From Bacillota bacterium (GTDB taxonomy: Bacteria > Bacillota > Clostridia > Oscillospirales > Oscillospiraceae): a stretch of 64,000 bases of DNA. The stretch's first letter is position 1. Every line of letters starts with the position of its first letter. Shown piece after piece: positions 33,402 through 40,779 of the stretch. The position numbers and the translations under genes are program-made. Location: the NCBI GenBank assembly GCA_021768085.1, contig JAETOJ010000011.1, positions 1 through 64,000 on the forward strand. Reading direction: 5' to 3'. The notes under the pieces were generated by a model, which was given only the letters and a program-made list of their open reading frames with translations, did no database searches and was not told the DNA's origin.

Positions 33402-34039
33402 GCGAACGGCTGAGGATCGCCCTGACCAAGGGGCGTTTGCAGGACAAGTCGGTGGAGCTGTTCGAGGCCGCGGGGCTGGACTGCGCCCCGGTGCGCAGCC
33501 CGGGCCGGCGGCTCATCCACACCCTGCCCAACTACCCGTTGGACGTGGTGCTGGCCAAGGCCCCCGACGTGATCACCTACGTGGAGCACGGGGTGTGCGA
33601 TTTGGGCGTGGTGGGCAAGGACACCATTCTGGAGAAGGGCGGGGCCTTTTACGAGGTGCTGGATCTGGGCTTTGGTCGGTGCCGGTTTGCCCTGGCGGTA
33701 AAGAAGGGCAGCGACTTTTACGACACCTATAAGACCCGCCGCGTTGCGTCCAAATATCCCAACGTCACCCGGGCCTTTTTCGAGGGCAAGGGGATGGACG
33801 TGGACATCATCAAAATTGAGGGCAGCGTGGAGCTGGCCCCCATCCTGGACTTGGCCGACGGCATCGTGGACATCGTGGAGACGGGAGCCACGCTGAGGGA
33901 GAACGGGCTGGAGCCCATCGAGGACGTGGCCCAGGTGTCGGCGCGGCTCATTGTGAACACCGCGTCCATGAAGCTGTATAGAAACGAGATCACGGACTTT
34001 TTGTCCCGTGTGGAGCGGGAATTGGGGGGAAAGACATGA
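33398..34039 (+). CDS. hisG: ATP phosphoribosyltransferase, short form
   Basis: A 213-residue HisG-S, the catalytic subunit joining ATP and PRPP, the first committed step of histidine synthesis. Motifs: RIALTKGRLQDKSVELFE, VEHGVCDLGVVGKDTILE and the PRPP loop LADGIVDIVETGATLRENGLEP (~150). It lacks the C-terminal regulatory domain, consistent with the hisZ partner. The ORF track merges it with an out-of-frame upstream stretch; the ATG at the hisZ stop is the likely start. Confidence 0.96.
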   Translation: MSERLRIALTKGRLQDKSVELFEAAGLDCAPVRSPGRRLIHTLPNYPLDVVLAKAPDVITYVEHGVCDLGVVGKDTILEKGGAFYEVLDLGFGRCRFALAVKKGSDFYDTYKTRRVASKYPNVTRAFFEGKGMDVDIIKIEGSVELAPILDLADGIVDIVETGATLRENGLEPIEDVAQVSARLIVNTASMKLYRNEITDFLSRVERELGGKT

Positions 34040-35310
34040 TCACCATCATCAAAGCGGACGGTTCCGCCGAGCGCCGCCAACTGGACGCCATGCGGGCCCG
34101 GGCGGCGGAGAAAAACGCGGACATCGAGCTGGCCGTCAAGGCCATCATGGAGAACGTGCGGCAGGAGGGCCTGCCGGCGGTGGAGCGGTACTCCCGCCAG
34201 TTTGACCACAAGGTGCCCTATGAGATCAACCGGGAGCGGCTGGACGAGGCGTACAACGCCTGCCAGCATGAGCTCATCGCCGCCCTGGAGCACGCGGCCC
34301 GGAACATCCGGGACTACAACGAGAAGCTGCTGACCCGTTCGGCGCAGTGGGATTCCCCCGACGGGGGCCGGGTGGGCCGGATCGTCCGGGGGCTGGGCCG
34401 GGTGGGGATCTACGTCCCCGGCGGCACCGCCGCCTACCCCAGCTCGGTGCTGATGAACGCCGTCCCCGCCAAGGTGGCGGGGGTGGGGGAGATCGTCATG
34501 ATCACGCCCCCCACGGAAAACCTCAGCGACGCGGTGCTGGCGGCGGCGAGAATCGCCGGGGTGGATCGGGTTATCGCCGTGGGCGGGGCCCAGGCGGTGG
34601 CGGCGGTGACCTACGGTGCGGGCTTCATCCCCCGGGTGGATAAGCTGGTGGGGCCGGGGAACGCCTATGTGGCGGCGGCCAAGCGGCTGGCCTACGGTAC
34701 GCTGGACATCGACATGGTGGCCGGCCCCTCCGAGGTGCTGGTGATCGCGGACAAAACCGCCAATCCCAAATACGTAGCCGCCGATCTGCTCAGCCAGGCG
34801 GAGCACGACCGGCTGGCCTCCGCGGTGCTGCTCACCGACGATGGGTCGCTGGCCCGGGCGGTGGACGGCGAGATCGTCCGGCAGACGGGCTATCTTAGCC
34901 GTTCTGAGATCATGGAGGCGTCCCTGCGGGACTTCGGCTGCGCCATTGTGTGCGAGACACTGGACGACTGCGTGGAGATTGCCAACGAGATCGCCCCGGA
35001 GCACCTGGAGATCGTCACGGAGGATCCCCGGGCCCTGCTGCCCCTGGTGAGGAACGCGGGGGCGGTGTTCCTGGGGGCATACACGCCGGAGCCGTTGGGG
35101 GACTATCTGGCGGGGCCGGATCACGTGCTGCCCACCAGCGGCACGGCCCGGTTCTTCTCGCCGCTGAGCGTGGACAGCTTCCTGAAGTCCATGAGCGTGC
35201 TGGAGTTCAGCCGGGAGGCGCTGGAGCCCATTTCCGGGGAAATCATTGCGCTGGCCCAGGCGGAAAAGCTCACTGCCCACGCCAACTCTATCCAAGTACG
35301 ATTTGAATAG
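34036..35310 (+). CDS. hisD: Histidinol dehydrogenase
   Basis: A 424-residue zinc enzyme oxidising histidinol to histidine in two NAD-dependent steps. Motifs: GRVGIYVPGGTAAYPSSVLMNAVPAKVAGV (~120-150), VDKLVGPGNAYVAAAKR (~200), DIDMVAGPSEVLVIAD (~223), SQAEHDRLASAVL (~255) and LPTSGTARFFSPLSV near the C-terminus. Starts within hisG's stop (ATGA). Confidence 0.97.
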   Translation: MITIIKADGSAERRQLDAMRARAAEKNADIELAVKAIMENVRQEGLPAVERYSRQFDHKVPYEINRERLDEAYNACQHELIAALEHAARNIRDYNEKLLTRSAQWDSPDGGRVGRIVRGLGRVGIYVPGGTAAYPSSVLMNAVPAKVAGVGEIVMITPPTENLSDAVLAAARIAGVDRVIAVGGAQAVAAVTYGAGFIPRVDKLVGPGNAYVAAAKRLAYGTLDIDMVAGPSEVLVIADKTANPKYVAADLLSQAEHDRLASAVLLTDDGSLARAVDGEIVRQTGYLSRSEIMEASLRDFGCAIVCETLDDCVEIANEIAPEHLEIVTEDPRALLPLVRNAGAVFLGAYTPEPLGDYLAGPDHVLPTSGTARFFSPLSVDSFLKSMSVLEFSREALEPISGEIIALAQAEKLTAHANSIQVRFE

Positions 35311-35321
35311 GAGAAAATGCC

Positions 35322-35930
35322 ATGGATGTCCCGATTTTTTCAGGAGCTGAAAATGCGAGAGCCTACACGATCCAGCGCACCACCAAAGAGACCGACATCA
35401 CCCTCAGCCTGTGCCTGGACGGGGGGGAGGTCAGCGTGTCCACCGGCATCGGGTTCTTCGACCATATGCTGACGGCCCTGGCCTATTATGCCGGGTTCGG
35501 GTTGGAGCTGTCCGCCCTGGGCGATCTACACGTGGACGGCCACCACACGGTGGAGGACGTGGGCATCGTGCTGGGACAGGCGCTCACAGCCGCGCTGGGA
35601 AGCAGGAAGGGCATCCGGCGGTACGGCTCGGCCCTGGTGCCCATGGACGAGGCGCTGTGCCGGACGGTGCTGGATCTGTCCAACCGGCCCTATTTGGTGT
35701 TTGACGCGCCCATGCCCCAGCCCATGCTGGGAGGCTATGACAGCTGCTTGACAGTGGAATTTATGCGGGCGCTGGCAGTGAACGGTGGAATTACGTTACA
35801 TCAAAAGTGCGAGTATGGCGACAACGCCCACCACATCACCGAGGCCCTGTTCAAGTCCCTGGGGCTGGCGTTGAAAGAGGCCGTCCGGGTGGAGGGGGAC
35901 GCCGTTGTCTCCACCAAGGGGGCGCTGTGA
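35322..35930 (+). CDS. hisB: Imidazoleglycerol-phosphate dehydratase
   Basis: A 202-residue single-function IGPD (no histidinol-phosphatase domain) dehydrating IGP to imidazole acetol phosphate. Motifs: GIGFFDHMLTALAYYAGF, DLHVDGHHTVEDVGIVLGQAL (manganese ligands), SALVPMDEALCRTVLDLSNRPYLV and CEYGDNAHHITEALFKSLGLAL. TAGGAGAAAATGCC precedes the start. Its stop shares one base with the hisH start. Confidence 0.96.
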   Translation: MDVPIFSGAENARAYTIQRTTKETDITLSLCLDGGEVSVSTGIGFFDHMLTALAYYAGFGLELSALGDLHVDGHHTVEDVGIVLGQALTAALGSRKGIRRYGSALVPMDEALCRTVLDLSNRPYLVFDAPMPQPMLGGYDSCLTVEFMRALAVNGGITLHQKCEYGDNAHHITEALFKSLGLALKEAVRVEGDAVVSTKGAL

Positions 35931-36538
35931 TGAAAACCGTGGCCATTGTGGACTACGGCGTGGGCAACCTGAAAAGCGTGTCTAACGCCCTGACCTACCT
36001 GGGGCAGCAGACCCTGATCACCGGCGACCCGGCGGAGCTGGAGCGTGCGGATGCCGTGCTCCTCCCTGGGGTGGGGGCCTTCCCCGATGCCGCGGACAAG
36101 CTGCGGCAGACAGGGCTGGACGGCGTGTTGCGCCGTCAGGCGGGGCGCAAGCCTATGCTGGGCATCTGCCTGGGGATGCAGCTGCTATTCGATTGGGGAG
36201 AGGAGGGGCGGCGGTGCGCCGGCCTGGGCCTCGTCGGCGGGGGCGTGGAGCGGATCCAGACCGGCCTAAAGCTGCCCCACATCGGCTGGAACAGCCTGAG
36301 CTTCCCCAACCCCTCGCCCCTGTTCCGGGGGCTGGGGGAGGGGGACTATGTGTACTTTGTCCACTCCTATTGCGGCCTCGTCGCCAGCGGGGAGGACGTG
36401 ATCGCCGAGACCCAATACGGCGGGCCGGTGACGGCGGCGGTGGCCCATAACGGGGTGTACGGTTGCCAGTTCCACCCGGAAAAGAGCGGTGAGGTTGGCC
36501 TGCAAATTTTAAAGAATTTCGGAGCGTTAATCCAATGA
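35930..36538 (+). CDS. hisH: Imidazole glycerol phosphate synthase, glutaminase subunit
   Basis: A 202-residue class I glutamine amidotransferase subunit feeding ammonia to HisF. DYGVGNLKSVSNAL at the N-terminus, VLLPGVGAFPDA, nucleophile Cys in LGICLGMQLL (~82), and GCQFHPEKSGEVG with catalytic His/Glu near the C-terminus. ATG overlaps the hisB stop by one base; the track's longer frame starts inside hisB. Confidence 0.96.
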   Translation: MKTVAIVDYGVGNLKSVSNALTYLGQQTLITGDPAELERADAVLLPGVGAFPDAADKLRQTGLDGVLRRQAGRKPMLGICLGMQLLFDWGEEGRRCAGLGLVGGGVERIQTGLKLPHIGWNSLSFPNPSPLFRGLGEGDYVYFVHSYCGLVASGEDVIAETQYGGPVTAAVAHNGVYGCQFHPEKSGEVGLQILKNFGALIQ

Positions 36539-37260
36539 TACTATTACCTGCCATCGACATGAAGGACGGGCGGTGTGTCCGTTTGAAAAAAGGGGAGTTC
36601 TCCACCGTCAGCCAGGTGGCCAACAGCGCCCTGGAGACGGCCCGGGCCTTTGCCGCCGCCGGGGCAAAGTGGATCCACATGGTGGATCTGGACGGCGCCC
36701 GGGACGGGGTGCGGCACAACTTTCCCCTGATCTACGAGGTGATTCAGGAATCCGGCCTGTCTGTGGAGCTGGGCGGCGGGATCAAAAACGAGCTGGACGT
36801 GATCACCATCGGCGAGGCGGGGGCGGCCCGGATGGTCATCGGTTCCGCCGCCGTCACAAAGCCGGAGGTGGTGGACTACGCCCTCCGGCAGTATGGCCCG
36901 GATCGGGTGGCGGTGGGCATCGACTGCCTGGACGGCCGGGTACGCACCGCGGGCTGGGAGCGGGATTCCGGCCTGGACTGCCTGGAGCTGGCCCGCCGGG
37001 TGGAGGAGCAGGGAGTGAAAACCCTGATCTTCACCGACATCGCCACCGACGGGATGCTGTCCGGCCCCAGCTTTGATCAGCTTGCCGCCCTGCAAAAGGC
37101 GGTGGGGTGCGACATTGTGGCCTCCGGCGGGGTGACGACCCTGGACGATGTGAAGCGGCTCCGGGACATGGGGTTGTACGGGGCCATCATCGGCAAGGCG
37201 TACTATGCTGGGACGCTGGATCTGGCCCAGGCCGTCCGGGAAGCGGGGCCCCAGCAATGA
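36535..37260 (+). CDS. hisA: ProFAR isomerase
   Basis: A 241-residue TIM barrel isomerising 5'-ProFAR to PRFAR. Two half-barrel signatures, LLPAIDMKDGRCVRLKKG and WIHMVDLDGARDG, plus VELGGGIKN, MVIGSAAV, FTDIATDGMLSGPS and VASGGVTTLDDV. It overlaps hisH by 4 nt (ATGATA) and the following kinase by 4 nt. Confidence 0.96.
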   Translation: MILLPAIDMKDGRCVRLKKGEFSTVSQVANSALETARAFAAAGAKWIHMVDLDGARDGVRHNFPLIYEVIQESGLSVELGGGIKNELDVITIGEAGAARMVIGSAAVTKPEVVDYALRQYGPDRVAVGIDCLDGRVRTAGWERDSGLDCLELARRVEEQGVKTLIFTDIATDGMLSGPSFDQLAALQKAVGCDIVASGGVTTLDDVKRLRDMGLYGAIIGKAYYAGTLDLAQAVREAGPQQ

Positions 37261-37766
37261 AAATTGCTGTGCTGGGGTACAGCGGGGCGGGGAAGTCCAC
37301 CCTGGCCCGGGCGCTGGGGGAGCGGTTTGGCATTCCGGTGCTCCACTTCGATACGGTACAGTTTACGCCCAACTGGGAGGAGCGGGATCGGGCGGAGGCC
37401 CATCGGATGGTTCATGCGTTCATGGAGCATCCCGCGTGGGTTATCGACGGGACTTACTCGAATTTCGAGTATGAACGCCGCCTGAATGAGGCGGATACCA
37501 TCATTTTCTTGAACTTTCCACGGCTGGTGTGTTTCTGGCGCGCGTGGAAGCGATACCTCCAGTTTCACGGCAGATCCCGGCCGGATATGGCGGACGGCTG
37601 CTGCGAGAAGATGGATGGGGAGTTCCTGTGGTGGCTGCTCTGGGAAGGCCGCACCCGGCGGAGGCGGGAAAAATTTCAACGGGTTTTGGAACAATATCCC
37701 GAGAAAACAGTGGTTTTGAAGTCTCAAAAGGACATCGACCGCTATTTGGAGGGCATTTCATGTTAG
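37257..37766 (+). CDS. P-loop kinase (topology-modulation/FlaR-like) inside his operon
   Basis: A 169-residue P-loop NTPase resembling adenylate kinase-like 'topology modulation' proteins: [21 protein letters not shown] (Walker A), [47 protein letters not shown] (Walker B-like) and an Arg-rich lid-like stretch [12 protein letters not shown]. It overlaps hisA by 4 nt and hisF by 7 nt, so it is translationally coupled to both. It is not a known histidine biosynthesis enzyme. The role is unknown; a nucleotide or small-molecule kinase is inference. Confidence 0.85.
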   Translation: MKIAVLGYSGAGKSTLARALGERFGIPVLHFDTVQFTPNWEERDRAEAHRMVHAFMEHPAWVIDGTYSNFEYERRLNEADTIIFLNFPRLVCFWRAWKRYLQFHGRSRPDMADGCCEKMDGEFLWWLLWEGRTRRRREKFQRVLEQYPEKTVVLKSQKDIDRYLEGISC

Positions 37767-38518
37767 CCAAGCGCATCATCCCCTGCCTGGACGTGCGGGA
37801 CGGCCGGGTGGTAAAAGGGGTCAACTTTGTGAACATCCGGGACGCCGGGGATCCGGTGGAGCTGGCCAGGTTCTACTCGGATCAGGGGGCGGACGAGATC
37901 GTGTTTCTGGACATCACCGCCACCAGCGACGCCCGGGACACCGTGGCCGACGTGGTGGAGCGCACCGCCGCCCAGGTGTTCGTCCCCCTGACGGTGGGGG
38001 GCGGCATCCGCACCCTGGACGATTTCCAGCGGCTGCTCCGGGCGGGGGCGGACAAGATCTCGGTGAACTCCGCTGCGGTGAAGGACGAGACGCTGATCTG
38101 CCGGGCGGCGGAGCGGTTCGGCTCCCAGTGCGTGGTGCTGGCCATCGACGCCCGCCGCCGCCCCGAGGGCTGGTATGAGGTGGTGACGGCGGGAGGGCGC
38201 ACCCCCACCGGCATCGACGCAATCGAGTGGGCCCGCCGGGGGCAGGCGCTGGGGGCGGGGGAGATTCTGCTCACCTCCATGGACGCGGACGGCACCAAGA
38301 CGGGCTTCGACCTGGACATGACGCGGGCGGTGACGCGGGCCGTGTCCATCCCGGTGATCGCCTCCGGGGGCTGCGGCAGCCTGGAGCACTTCGCCCAGGT
38401 GTTTGAGGAGACGGACTGCGACGCGGCGCTGGCGGCCTCCCTGTTCCACTTCGGGGAGCTGACGGTGCCCCAGGTGAAGGACTTTCTGCGGGGACGGAAT
38501 ATCCCGGTGCGGAGGTGA
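37760..38518 (+). CDS. hisF: Imidazole glycerol phosphate synthase, cyclase subunit
   Basis: A 252-residue TIM barrel cyclase forming IGP and AICAR with His[22 protein letters not shown] at the N-terminus, [57 protein letters not shown] and [12 protein letters not shown]. The start overlaps the preceding kinase; the track entry from 37529 is a read-through frame. Confidence 0.96.
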   Translation: MLAKRIIPCLDVRDGRVVKGVNFVNIRDAGDPVELARFYSDQGADEIVFLDITATSDARDTVADVVERTAAQVFVPLTVGGGIRTLDDFQRLLRAGADKISVNSAAVKDETLICRAAERFGSQCVVLAIDARRRPEGWYEVVTAGGRTPTGIDAIEWARRGQALGAGEILLTSMDADGTKTGFDLDMTRAVTRAVSIPVIASGGCGSLEHFAQVFEETDCDAALAASLFHFGELTVPQVKDFLRGRNIPVRR

Positions 38519-38524
38519 GGAACC

Positions 38525-38692
38525 GTGATAGACGATCTGCTGGAGCTGGTGCTGGACATCGGCGGCGAGGTGGTGGAAGCCGTGGTAGAGAGCAGGGTGG
38601 AAAAACACAGGCGGACGAAGCAAGAACGGCCCTGTGCGAAGGAGAAGGAACCATGGGAGCGGAGGAAGGAAGCTCCGCCCTGGGAGGAGTAG
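38525..38692 (+). CDS. 55-aa small protein between hisF and hisI
   Basis: A GTG-initiated 55-codon frame that the ORF track misses. GGAGGTGAGG sits 9 nt upstream, partly within the hisF stop. The N-terminal half is an acidic amphipathic helix ([21 protein letters not shown]). The C-terminal half is highly charged and contains two PWE motifs, ending APPWEE. The gene fills the hisF-hisI gap almost exactly, with 3 nt to hisI's ATG. The function is unknown. The PWE ending recalls the tails of two Zn-ribbon proteins elsewhere in the window. Confidence 0.6.
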   Translation: MIDDLLELVLDIGGEVVEAVVESRVEKHRRTKQERPCAKEKEPWERRKEAPPWEE

Positions 38693-38695
38693 GAA

Positions 38696-39016
38696 ATGTT
38701 TGATTTGGATCTGCTGTTTCAAAAATCGGAGCTGATCCCGGTGGTGATCCAGGACGTGGACAGCCGGAAAGTGCTGATGGTGGGCTTCACCAACCGGGAG
38801 GCAGTGGAGCTGACTCTGAAGACCAAAACGGCCTGGTTCTGGAGCCGGAGCCGGAACCAGCTGTGGAACAAGGGGGAGACCAGCGGGCACTTCCTCCACG
38901 TCCGGGAGGTCTACACCGACTGCGACACGGACACCCTGCTCTACCTCTGCGTCCCCGATGGGCCCACCTGCCACACGGGGGCGGAGAGTTGCTTTTTCAA
39001 TCAGATTGCGCTATAA
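38696..39016 (+). CDS. hisI: Phosphoribosyl-AMP cyclohydrolase
   Basis: A 106-residue PRA-CH, a zinc enzyme opening the adenine ring of PR-AMP. Conserved: [44 protein letters not shown] and the metal ligands DCDTDTLL and [10 protein letters not shown]. It is the single-domain form; the PR-ATP pyrophosphatase is a separate gene downstream. GGAGGAGTAGGAA precedes the ATG. Confidence 0.96.
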   Translation: MFDLDLLFQKSELIPVVIQDVDSRKVLMVGFTNREAVELTLKTKTAWFWSRSRNQLWNKGETSGHFLHVREVYTDCDTDTLLYLCVPDGPTCHTGAESCFFNQIAL

Positions 39017-39042
39017 TAAGAATTGCGCGGGAGGGATATGCT

Positions 39043-39369
39043 ATGGACAGCACGCTGAAGACCCTGTACCAGGTGATTCTGGATCGGAAGGCCAACCCCC
39101 GGGAGGGTTCGTATACCTGCTATCTGTTCGACAAGGGGCTGGATAAGATCCTGAAAAAGGTGGGGGAGGAGTGCGCCGAGACCATCATCGCGGCCAAGAA
39201 CGATGTGCCCGCCGATACGGTGGGGGAGGCGTCGGATCTGATCTACCATCTGCTGGTGCTGCTGGCGGAAAAGGAGATCCCCCTGGACGACGTGCTGGCC
39301 GAGCTGGATCGCCGCGCGCAGAAAATCGGAAACCTGAAGCAGATGAAACAGGTGGATAAGGAGAGTTGA
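39043..39369 (+). CDS. hisE: Phosphoribosyl-ATP pyrophosphatase
   Basis: A 108-residue MazG-like all-helical PRA-PH: TLYQVILDRKANPREGSYTCYLFDKGLDKILKKVGEECAETIIAAKN, followed by GEASDLIYHLLVLLAEKEI (metal-binding Glu/Asp). I use the ATG after GGGAGGGATATGCT; the track's 38863 start runs through hisI in another frame. It is the last his gene and ends 2 nt before the BI-1 start. Confidence 0.95.
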   Translation: MDSTLKTLYQVILDRKANPREGSYTCYLFDKGLDKILKKVGEECAETIIAAKNDVPADTVGEASDLIYHLLVLLAEKEIPLDDVLAELDRRAQKIGNLKQMKQVDKES

Positions 39370-39371
39370 CG

Positions 39372-40091
39372 ATGGAAGAACGCAATCTGAACCGCTACGA
39401 TTTCGACAGCGACTACGCCAAGGCGGAGCTGACGCTGAACCAGTACGTGGCCCGTACCTACGGATGGATGTTTGTGGGACTGATGATCACCTTTGTGCTG
39501 GCGGCGGCGCTGGCCTACACGGGGGCGGTGATCTCCCTGTTCTCCATCCCCTACCTGCCCATGGTTCTGCTGATCGCGGAGCTGGCGGTGGTGCTGATCC
39601 TGTCCGCCGGGATCCAGAAGCGGTCGGTGGGGGTGACGCGGGCGCTGTTCGCGCTGTATTCCGTGATCAACGGCATGGTGTTTTCCGTGTACTTCGTGCT
39701 GTACGATGTGGCCAACCTGATTTTTATCTTTGGGCTGACCGCCCTGTTTTTCGGGGCGTTCGCGCTGTACGGGCGGTTTGCCAAAGCCGACCTGTCCCGG
39801 CTGCGCCCGCTGCTCGTCGGCGGGCTGATCTTCCTGGTGATCGCGGGACTGCTGACCATGTTCATCAATTTCACCGCCCTGGAGCGGATTGTCTGCATGG
39901 TGGGCATCGTGGTGTTCCTGTGCTTCACCGCTTACGACAACCAGAAGATCAGGGCCAACTACGAGTATTTCTACGGCGACCAGGTGATGCTGCAAAAGGC
40001 GTCCATCTACTCCGCCCTCCAGCTGTACCTGGACTTCATCAACCTGTTTTTGTATCTGCTGCGGTTCCTGGGAAGGAACAGCCGCAGGTGA
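39372..40091 (+). CDS. Bax inhibitor-1 (BI-1/YccA) family membrane protein
   Basis: A 239-residue, seven-transmembrane BI-1 family protein. The hydrophilic N-terminus LNRYDFDSDYAKAELTLNQYVARTYGWMFVGLMITF is followed by consecutive hydrophobic helices and the conserved ending FLCFTAYDNQKIRANYEYFYGD...ALQLYLDFINLFLYLLRFLGR. Family members act as pH-sensitive calcium leak channels in some bacteria; no role here is evident. It is translationally close to hisE (2-nt gap) and ends the operon before a strong terminator. Confidence 0.93.
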   Translation: MEERNLNRYDFDSDYAKAELTLNQYVARTYGWMFVGLMITFVLAAALAYTGAVISLFSIPYLPMVLLIAELAVVLILSAGIQKRSVGVTRALFALYSVINGMVFSVYFVLYDVANLIFIFGLTALFFGAFALYGRFAKADLSRLRPLLVGGLIFLVIAGLLTMFINFTALERIVCMVGIVVFLCFTAYDNQKIRANYEYFYGDQVMLQKASIYSALQLYLDFINLFLYLLRFLGRNSRR

Positions 40092-40095
40092 GCGC

Positions 40096-40137
40096 AAAGA
40101 ACCCGGCTGCCTGTCCATGCAGGCGGCCGGGTTCTTT
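40096..40137 (+). terminator. Terminator of the his-BI-1 operon
   Basis: An 18-bp stem, AAAGAACCCGGCTGCCTG / CAGGCGGCCGGGTTCTTT, with one G-U pair and a 6-nt loop, begins 4 nt after the BI-1 stop. The T-run is short. Confidence 0.85.
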
Positions 40138-40140
40138 ACA

Positions 40141-40166
40141 AAATAAAAACGTCCCCAAGGGGACGA
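40141..40166 (-). terminator. Terminator of the 26-aa peptide unit
   Basis: On the minus strand GTCCCC TT GGGGAC is followed by GTTTTTATTTT. It lies ~37 nt after the stop of the 26-codon ORF, giving that unit its own terminator. Confidence 0.85.
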
Positions 40167-40200
40167 GTCATCTTTGCCTGTAAAGTTTCCGCAATCAGCT

Positions 40201-40281
40201 TCAGCGCTCGCTGGGAACGGTAATCTCTCCGGCGAAGATCAACTCGTCGATATCAACGGGAACAGCACAGATGACCTTCAT
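40201..40281 (-). CDS. 26-aa peptide encoded by a stand-alone mini-gene
   Basis: A 26-codon frame, MKVICAVPVDIDELIFAGEI... ending VPSER, too short for the ORF track. AAAGGAGG lies 8 nt upstream of the ATG; an alternative in-frame ATG two codons earlier would add MA but place the ribosome binding site too close. The peptide has one Cys, is acidic in the middle (DIDE) and has no clear membrane span. It is bracketed by a near-consensus promoter (40314-40342) and a terminator (40141-40166), which argues for a real transcribed gene. No family is recognised. Confidence 0.6.
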   Translation of the reverse strand: MKVICAVPVDIDELIFAGEITVPSER

Positions 40282-40313
40282 CGCCATCGCCTCCTTTCAA
40301 ACTGGTGTGACAT

Positions 40314-40342
40314 AGTATAACAGTTTTCGGCTGGATTGTAAA
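40314..40342 (-). promoter_or_regulatory. Promoter of the 26-aa peptide gene
   Basis: On the minus strand TTTACA and TATACT are 17 bp apart. Transcription would start about 26 nt before the ATG. The region upstream is AT-rich (an A/T-rich UP-like stretch up to ~40400), unusual in this GC-rich window. Confidence 0.85.
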
Positions 40343-40451
40343 GGGTTTTTTGTAAGTTTTATGTATTTGTACGATATTAACAAAACTGTATAAATATGGA
40401 GTTTCCGGCCGGAGCCGCCGCTTCCCCCGTATCCGTATCCGGGAATAGGGT

Positions 40452-40480
40452 TTGACAAAGGGGGCGGAGTATGGTATGAT
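40452..40480 (+). promoter_or_regulatory. Promoter of tyrS and its T-box leader
   Basis: TTGACA and TATGAT are separated by exactly 17 bp, and the predicted start lies at ~40487, just at the base of T-box stem I. Confidence 0.9.
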
Positions 40481-40486
40481 GCTGGC

Positions 40487-40747
40487 AGCGCGAGGATGAG
40501 GATCAGTACCCATGGGCCTCCTGCCCAGAGAGCCCCCGGCTTGGTGGAAGGGGGAGAGGAGCCCTTGGCGAATACCCCTCGGAGCGGCCGCCTGAACGGG
40601 ACGATCCCCAGTAGGGCCGGACGGGTGCGCCCGGTACAGCGCCGGGGTTCTGCTGGGAACCCCTTGAGGCCGCTTTTGTGAGAAAGCGGCAACACAGAGG
40701 TGGTACCGCGAGCTTTCGCCCTCTGTCCCTAAGGGACAGGGGGTTTT
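40487..40747 (+). promoter_or_regulatory. Tyr-specific T-box riboswitch leader of tyrS
   Basis: This ~260-nt leader has T-box hallmarks in order: stem I base GCGAGG pairing with CCCTCGG; AGAGAG and GGTGG distal-loop elements; a specifier UAC in GAATACCCC (40573-40575), a tyrosine codon; and the conserved T-box AGAGGTGGTACCGCG (40696-40710), whose GGUACC region lies in the antiterminator bulge. The leader senses uncharged tRNA-Tyr and allows read-through into tyrS. No reading frame is intended in this region. Confidence 0.92.
40719..40747 (+). terminator. Regulated terminator of the tyrS T-box
   Basis: CCCTCTGTCCC TAA GGGACAGGGGG followed by TTTTCT forms the terminator hairpin competing with the antiterminator in the T-box leader, 33 nt before tyrS. 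Confidence 0.88.
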
Positions 40748-40779
40748 CTGTTCCAAAAACTGAAAAAGGAGAAAGAAGC

